NCBI GenBank assembly: GCA_937934165.1
Contig: CALGZX010000114.1
Span: 1 to 17,590 of the forward strand
Direction: 5' to 3'
Source: an uncultured Collinsella sp.
GTDB lineage: Bacteria > Actinomycetota > Coriobacteriia > Coriobacteriales > Coriobacteriaceae
DNA length: 17,590 nucleotides
Position 1 is the first letter of the stretch; every line of letters starts with the position of its first letter. This document shows, in pieces, positions 15,124 through 17,590 of the stretch. The notes under the pieces are model-generated. The model had not been told where the DNA came from. It ran no database searches and worked only from the letters and a program-made list of their open reading frames with translations. A program made the position numbers and the translations under genes.

Positions 15124-15839
15124 GCGCCGGCGCTACGCTACTCAAGCTGCAACAGATCGATTTGGAACTCGCCCGCAACAAGAGCGAACTTGCCAATATG
15201 CCGGAGCTCAAGGAGCTCGCTTCCAAGCGCAAGACCTACGTTAAGCTCAAGGCCGAGATGACCAAGCTCTACGCCCAGCGCAAGGATCTGGACATTGAAC
15301 TCGACGATCTCAACACCACCGAGATTCAGACCAACAACGCCATCGAGGCTGCCAAGAAGCGCCACGTCGACGGCTCCGACTACCGCGAGGTTCAGGACCT
15401 GGAGAATGAACTCGCCACCCTGGCCAAGCGTCTGGACAAGATTGAGCACACCCGCAAGGACGTCGTTGTCGCCCATAAGGAGGCGCTCGACCGCGAGGCC
15501 CGCGCGCAGGCCATCATCGCCAAGTTCGAGGAGGGCGTGAAGGCCGATACCAAGGCCGCTCGCGCCAAGGCTGCCGACCTGCAGGCTCAGATTGACGCCG
15601 CCACTAAGGAGCGCACCGCGCTTGCCGCAACGCTGCCGGCCGACGTGCTCACCGACTACGAGCGCCTGCTCAAGCAGTTCCGCGGCCTGGCCGTCGAGAC
15701 CATCCAGGGCAACATCCCCACGGTCTGCCACACCGCGCTGCAGGCATCGTCCATGAGCGACCTCAACCACGACGGCAGCGAGATTACGCACTGCCCGTAC
15801 TGCCACCGCCTCCTGGTACTCCCGAGCAAGGAAGCCTAG
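15120..15839 (+). CDS. Coiled-coil protein with C-terminal zinc ribbon (DUF164-type)
   Basis: This 239-residue protein has a long coiled coil rich in Lys, Glu, Ala and Leu (about 8-175) and a C-terminal zinc-ribbon-like end. The family (C4-type zinc ribbon, DUF164) is widespread and its function is not settled; a nucleic-acid or ribosome link is suspected. The second knuckle HCPYCHRLL is intact (Cys225, Cys228). The first knuckle normally reads CxxC, but here Pro200-Thr-Val-Cys203-His204 leaves only one cysteine, so just three cysteines remain, with His204 or His229 as possible substitutes. I choose ATG 15120 because AAAGGAGAG (15106-15114) lies 5-6 nt upstream and it forms an ATGA overlap with the Nif3 gene; an upstream in-frame start at 15084 would lie deep in that gene. 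Confidence 0.9.
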   Translation: MSAGATLLKLQQIDLELARNKSELANMPELKELASKRKTYVKLKAEMTKLYAQRKDLDIELDDLNTTEIQTNNAIEAAKKRHVDGSDYREVQDLENELATLAKRLDKIEHTRKDVVVAHKEALDREARAQAIIAKFEEGVKADTKAARAKAADLQAQIDAATKERTALAATLPADVLTDYERLLKQFRGLAVETIQGNIPTVCHTALQASSMSDLNHDGSEITHCPYCHRLLVLPSKEA

Positions 15840-15841
15840 CG

Positions 15842-17056
15842 ATGACGGCGGCATCCAACAAATCAATGCAACTTGAGGGAAAAACGATCCTGCTGGGCAT
15901 TACCGGCGGGATCGCCGCCTATAAGTCGTGCAATATCGTGCGCCTGCTGCAAAAGAGCGGTGCGCGCGTCAAGGTCGTTATGAGCGAGCATACCACCGAG
16001 TTTGTGGGCCCGCTCACCTTCCGTACGCTCACCAACGAGCCCGTTGCCGTGGGCCTATTCGACGATCCTTCCGACCCCATCCACCACATTTCGCTGGCGC
16101 AGGAGCCCGATCTGGTGGTCGTGGCGCCCGCGACGGCCAATATCATCGCCAAGATGGCCAACGGCATCGCCGACGACCTCATCTCCACCACGCTGCTAGC
16201 CACGCCGCGACCCATCGTGATCGCACCCGCTATGAATAACGGCATGTGGAAGGCTCCGGCGACGCAGGCCAACATGGCCACTTTGCGCGACCGCGGCGTC
16301 CACGTGGTGGGGCCCGGCAGTGGCTACCTTGCCTGCGGCGACGTGGACACGGGGCGCATGAGCGAGCCCGAGGACATCGTCGAAGCCATCTGCGAGGTGC
16401 TCAACCCCGCGCCTCAGGACCTGGCAGGTAAGCGCATCGTGATTACCGCCGGCCCCACGCACGAGCCGATCGACCCGGTGCGATTCATTGGCAACCGTTC
16501 GTCGGGCAAGATGGGCATCGCCCTGGCGAGGGAGGCTGCTCGCCGCGGTGCCGAGGTCACGCTCGTGTTGGGACCGACATCGCTCGATGTGCCCGGCGGC
16601 ATGGAGTGCGTGCGCGTGCAGACCGCCGCAGAGATGCTGCAGGCGGCGGCGAGCGCCTTCCAGACGGCCGATGCGGCAATTTGTGCGGCCGCCGTCGCCG
16701 ACTATACCCCCGCCACCCCTGCGGACCATAAGCTCAAAAAGTCCAACGAACGCTTGGATCGCATCGAGCTTGTCGAAACGGTCGATATCTTGGCCGAGCT
16801 TTCGCGCCAAAAGGGAGAGCGGTGCGTGATCGGCTTTGCGGCCGAGACCGATAACGTCGTGGAGTACGCTCAGCGAAAGCTCGCCCACAAGGGTTGCGAT
16901 GCCATTATCGCCAACGATGTCTCGCGCGCCGATTCGGGCTTTGGAACCGATACCAACAAGGCCTGGATTGTGAGCACAGCGGGCACGCAAGAACTCCCCG
17001 TGTTAACAAAACCCCAGCTCGCAGATACAATTTTGGACTTGCTTCAAAATTTGTAA
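15842..17056 (+). CDS. coaBC: Bifunctional phosphopantothenoylcysteine decarboxylase / phosphopantothenate-cysteine ligase
   Basis: CoaBC carries out two successive steps of coenzyme A synthesis: ligation of cysteine to 4'-phosphopantothenate (CoaB) and FMN-dependent decarboxylation (CoaC). The 404-residue product has the CoaC half first: GITGGIAAYK (19-28), His82 in the HHISLA active-site block, PAMNNGMW (129-136) and the Cys165 loop GYLACGD with DTGRM. The CoaB half starts near 197 with KRIVITAGPTHEPIDPVRFI, NRSSGKMG, AAAVADY, LKKS, GFAAET and ANDVS. All key residues are present. ATG 15842 is 2 nt after the previous stop, with AAGGAAG (15828-15834); Met9 at 15866 is an alternative. No terminator separates it from the tRNA gene, so read-through into the tRNA is possible. 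Confidence 0.97.
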   Translation: MTAASNKSMQLEGKTILLGITGGIAAYKSCNIVRLLQKSGARVKVVMSEHTTEFVGPLTFRTLTNEPVAVGLFDDPSDPIHHISLAQEPDLVVVAPATANIIAKMANGIADDLISTTLLATPRPIVIAPAMNNGMWKAPATQANMATLRDRGVHVVGPGSGYLACGDVDTGRMSEPEDIVEAICEVLNPAPQDLAGKRIVITAGPTHEPIDPVRFIGNRSSGKMGIALAREAARRGAEVTLVLGPTSLDVPGGMECVRVQTAAEMLQAAASAFQTADAAICAAAVADYTPATPADHKLKKSNERLDRIELVETVDILAELSRQKGERCVIGFAAETDNVVEYAQRKLAHKGCDAIIANDVSRADSGFGTDTNKAWIVSTAGTQELPVLTKPQLADTILDLLQNL

Positions 17057-17064
17057 AAAAGTTC

Positions 17065-17097
17065 TTGCACAAGGGCAAAGTTTCGGGTTAATATACT
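17065..17097 (+). promoter_or_regulatory. Candidate promoter of the tRNA-Pro gene
   Basis: TTGCAC (17065-17070) precedes an AT-rich block TTAATATACT (17088-17097). TAATAT (17089-17094) gives an 18-bp spacer; TATACT (17092-17097) is a better -10 hexamer but leaves a 21-bp spacer. Position just after coaBC and about 40 nt before the tRNA supports a dedicated promoter. Which hexamer is used is uncertain. Confidence 0.5.
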
Positions 17098-17100
17098 CCC

Positions 17101-17125
17101 TGTTGCGAGCGAGAGCAGAGCAACA
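17101..17125 (+). other. Inverted repeat in the tRNA-Pro leader
   Basis: TGTTGC (17101-17106) and GCAACA (17120-17125) are perfect inverted copies separated by 13 purine-rich bases, ending 11 nt before the mature tRNA. In the precursor RNA this would form a weak hairpin beside the RNase P cleavage site. It may aid processing or be chance. Confidence 0.35.
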
Positions 17126-17136
17126 AACAAAAGCTT

Positions 17137-17213
<77 letters not shown>

Positions 17214-17222
17214 GAAGTTTGC

Positions 17223-17252
17223 AGGTCAGGCACCTAGTGCCTGACCTTTTTT
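17223..17252 (+). terminator. Rho-independent terminator after tRNA-Pro
   Basis: AGGTCAGGCAC (17223-17233) and its exact complement (17237-17247) form an 11-bp stem with a 3-nt loop, followed by six T residues (17247-17252). There is no matching A-run on the left, so it works for + strand transcripts only. It probably ends both the tRNA transcript and any read-through from coaBC. Confidence 0.95.
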
Positions 17253-17255
17253 GTT

Positions 17256-17271
17256 TTAAGCAATTGCTTAA
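17256..17271. repeat. 16-bp perfect palindrome
   Basis: TTAAGCAATTGCTTAA reads identically on both strands. It begins four bases after the terminator T-run and lies two bases from a second palindrome. A dimeric regulator site is one possible reading; cruciform formation or chance in AT-rich DNA are others. Confidence 0.6.
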
Positions 17272-17273
17272 TT

Positions 17274-17285
17274 TTGATTAATCAA
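17274..17285. repeat. 12-bp perfect palindrome
   Basis: TTGATTAATCAA is a second exact palindrome, its centre 16 bp from that of the first. The pair has different half-sites, so it is not simply a duplicated operator. No gene start is visible close by on either strand. Confidence 0.6.
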
Positions 17286-17590
17286 CAGGGTGCCATAAAT
17301 CTACCTACGCGATAATCGCCTTTTTCGGCTACTTGCACGTTTTGCACGCGCTTGAGCCGATTTATTAACGCGATATGATTCTACATATGCGCAGCAGGTA
17401 CACGCCATGAACGGGCAGCATTTATCGCGGCGATTTACACCGATATAGCCACTGTAACGAACAAGCGTGTCGCTGTATTTATCCAGTAGTTCACTTGATC
17501 GGTGGACAAATGGGCTGTTGCAACGAAACGGCAAGCGGGATGGACTCTATACGAGAACACCGCAGGGTAATGGCGGGGGAGTGCGGTGGG

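Larger units (their letters stand above)
17253..17590. other. Gene-poor, less GC-rich tract after tRNA-Pro
   Basis: About 340 bases at roughly 50% GC follow a region of well over 60%. Besides the two palindromes I see short inverted motifs GCGAT-A-ATCGC (17309-17319) and ATCGC-G-GCGAT (17424-17434) and a direct repeat of TTGCACG (17333-17339, 17342-17348). The + strand is full of stops. The - strand has one 77-codon frame (17301-17534) rich in Cys, Arg and Ser, but its only early start is a TTG with no Shine-Dalgarno sequence, so I do not call it a gene. The last 60 bases become GC-rich again. It could be a long intergenic region, a regulatory leader of a gene beyond the window, or the edge of inserted DNA. 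Confidence 0.6.

Noticed and set aside
17309..17325. GCGATAATCGC followed by CTTTTT, considered as a second terminator
   Set aside because: The usable stem is only about 4 bp with a 3-nt loop, too weak for an intrinsic terminator, and there is no gene directly upstream that would need it after the strong terminator at 17223.

Overview
The window is a dense, GC-rich (roughly 63-66% by eye) bacterial chromosome segment in which every convincing protein gene lies on the + strand. Gene content and order (scpA-scpB-rluB-cmk-plsC-ispH, then a DUF512 gene-der-plsY-gpsA, then Nif3/zinc-ribbon/coaBC), high GC3 and a CCA-encoded tRNA-Pro(GGG) fit a high-GC Gram-positive of the class Coriobacteriia, most like Collinsella. 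The genus is an inference from recall of such genomes, not a computed result.

Layout. Bases 1-2986 hold the 3' part of an ABC-F ATPase gene (its start lies before the window), a small two- or three-helix membrane protein of unknown function that overlaps it, and a compact M50 (site-2-protease-like) membrane peptidase. Bases 2987-3070 are a short leader with a possible promoter and a hairpin. Bases 3071-7959 hold scpA, scpB, an RluB/RsuA-type pseudouridine synthase, cmk, plsC and ispH. Bases 7962-12442 hold a DUF512 (PDZ-like plus radical-SAM-like) gene, der, plsY and gpsA. Bases 12461-17056 hold rpe, a NifS/IscS cysteine desulfurase, a Nif3-family protein, a coiled-coil/zinc-ribbon protein and coaBC. 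Gaps are 0-84 nt and several neighbours overlap (14, 14, 8, 4 and 4 nt), so long co-transcripts with translational coupling are likely. Bases 17137-17213 are tRNA-Pro(GGG), with a candidate promoter and a textbook terminator. The last ~340 bases are clearly less GC-rich (about 50%) and hold no gene I can support, but contain two adjacent perfect palindromes.

Functions. The segment is mostly core housekeeping: chromosome segregation (ScpAB), ribosome assembly and rRNA modification (Der, RluB, possibly the ABC-F protein), nucleotide metabolism (Cmk), isoprenoid precursors (IspH), pentose phosphates (Rpe), sulfur mobilisation (cysteine desulfurase) and coenzyme A synthesis (CoaBC). GpsA, PlsY and PlsC together cover the steps from dihydroxyacetone phosphate to phosphatidic acid; PlsX, which makes the acyl-phosphate for PlsY, is not in the window.

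I did not find a clearly new multi-gene system. The points most worth a second look are an HX4E instead of HX4D motif in PlsC, a zinc ribbon lacking one cysteine, the unassigned small membrane protein beside the M50 peptidase, the DUF512 protein, and the palindrome-bearing, compositionally distinct tract after the tRNA gene.
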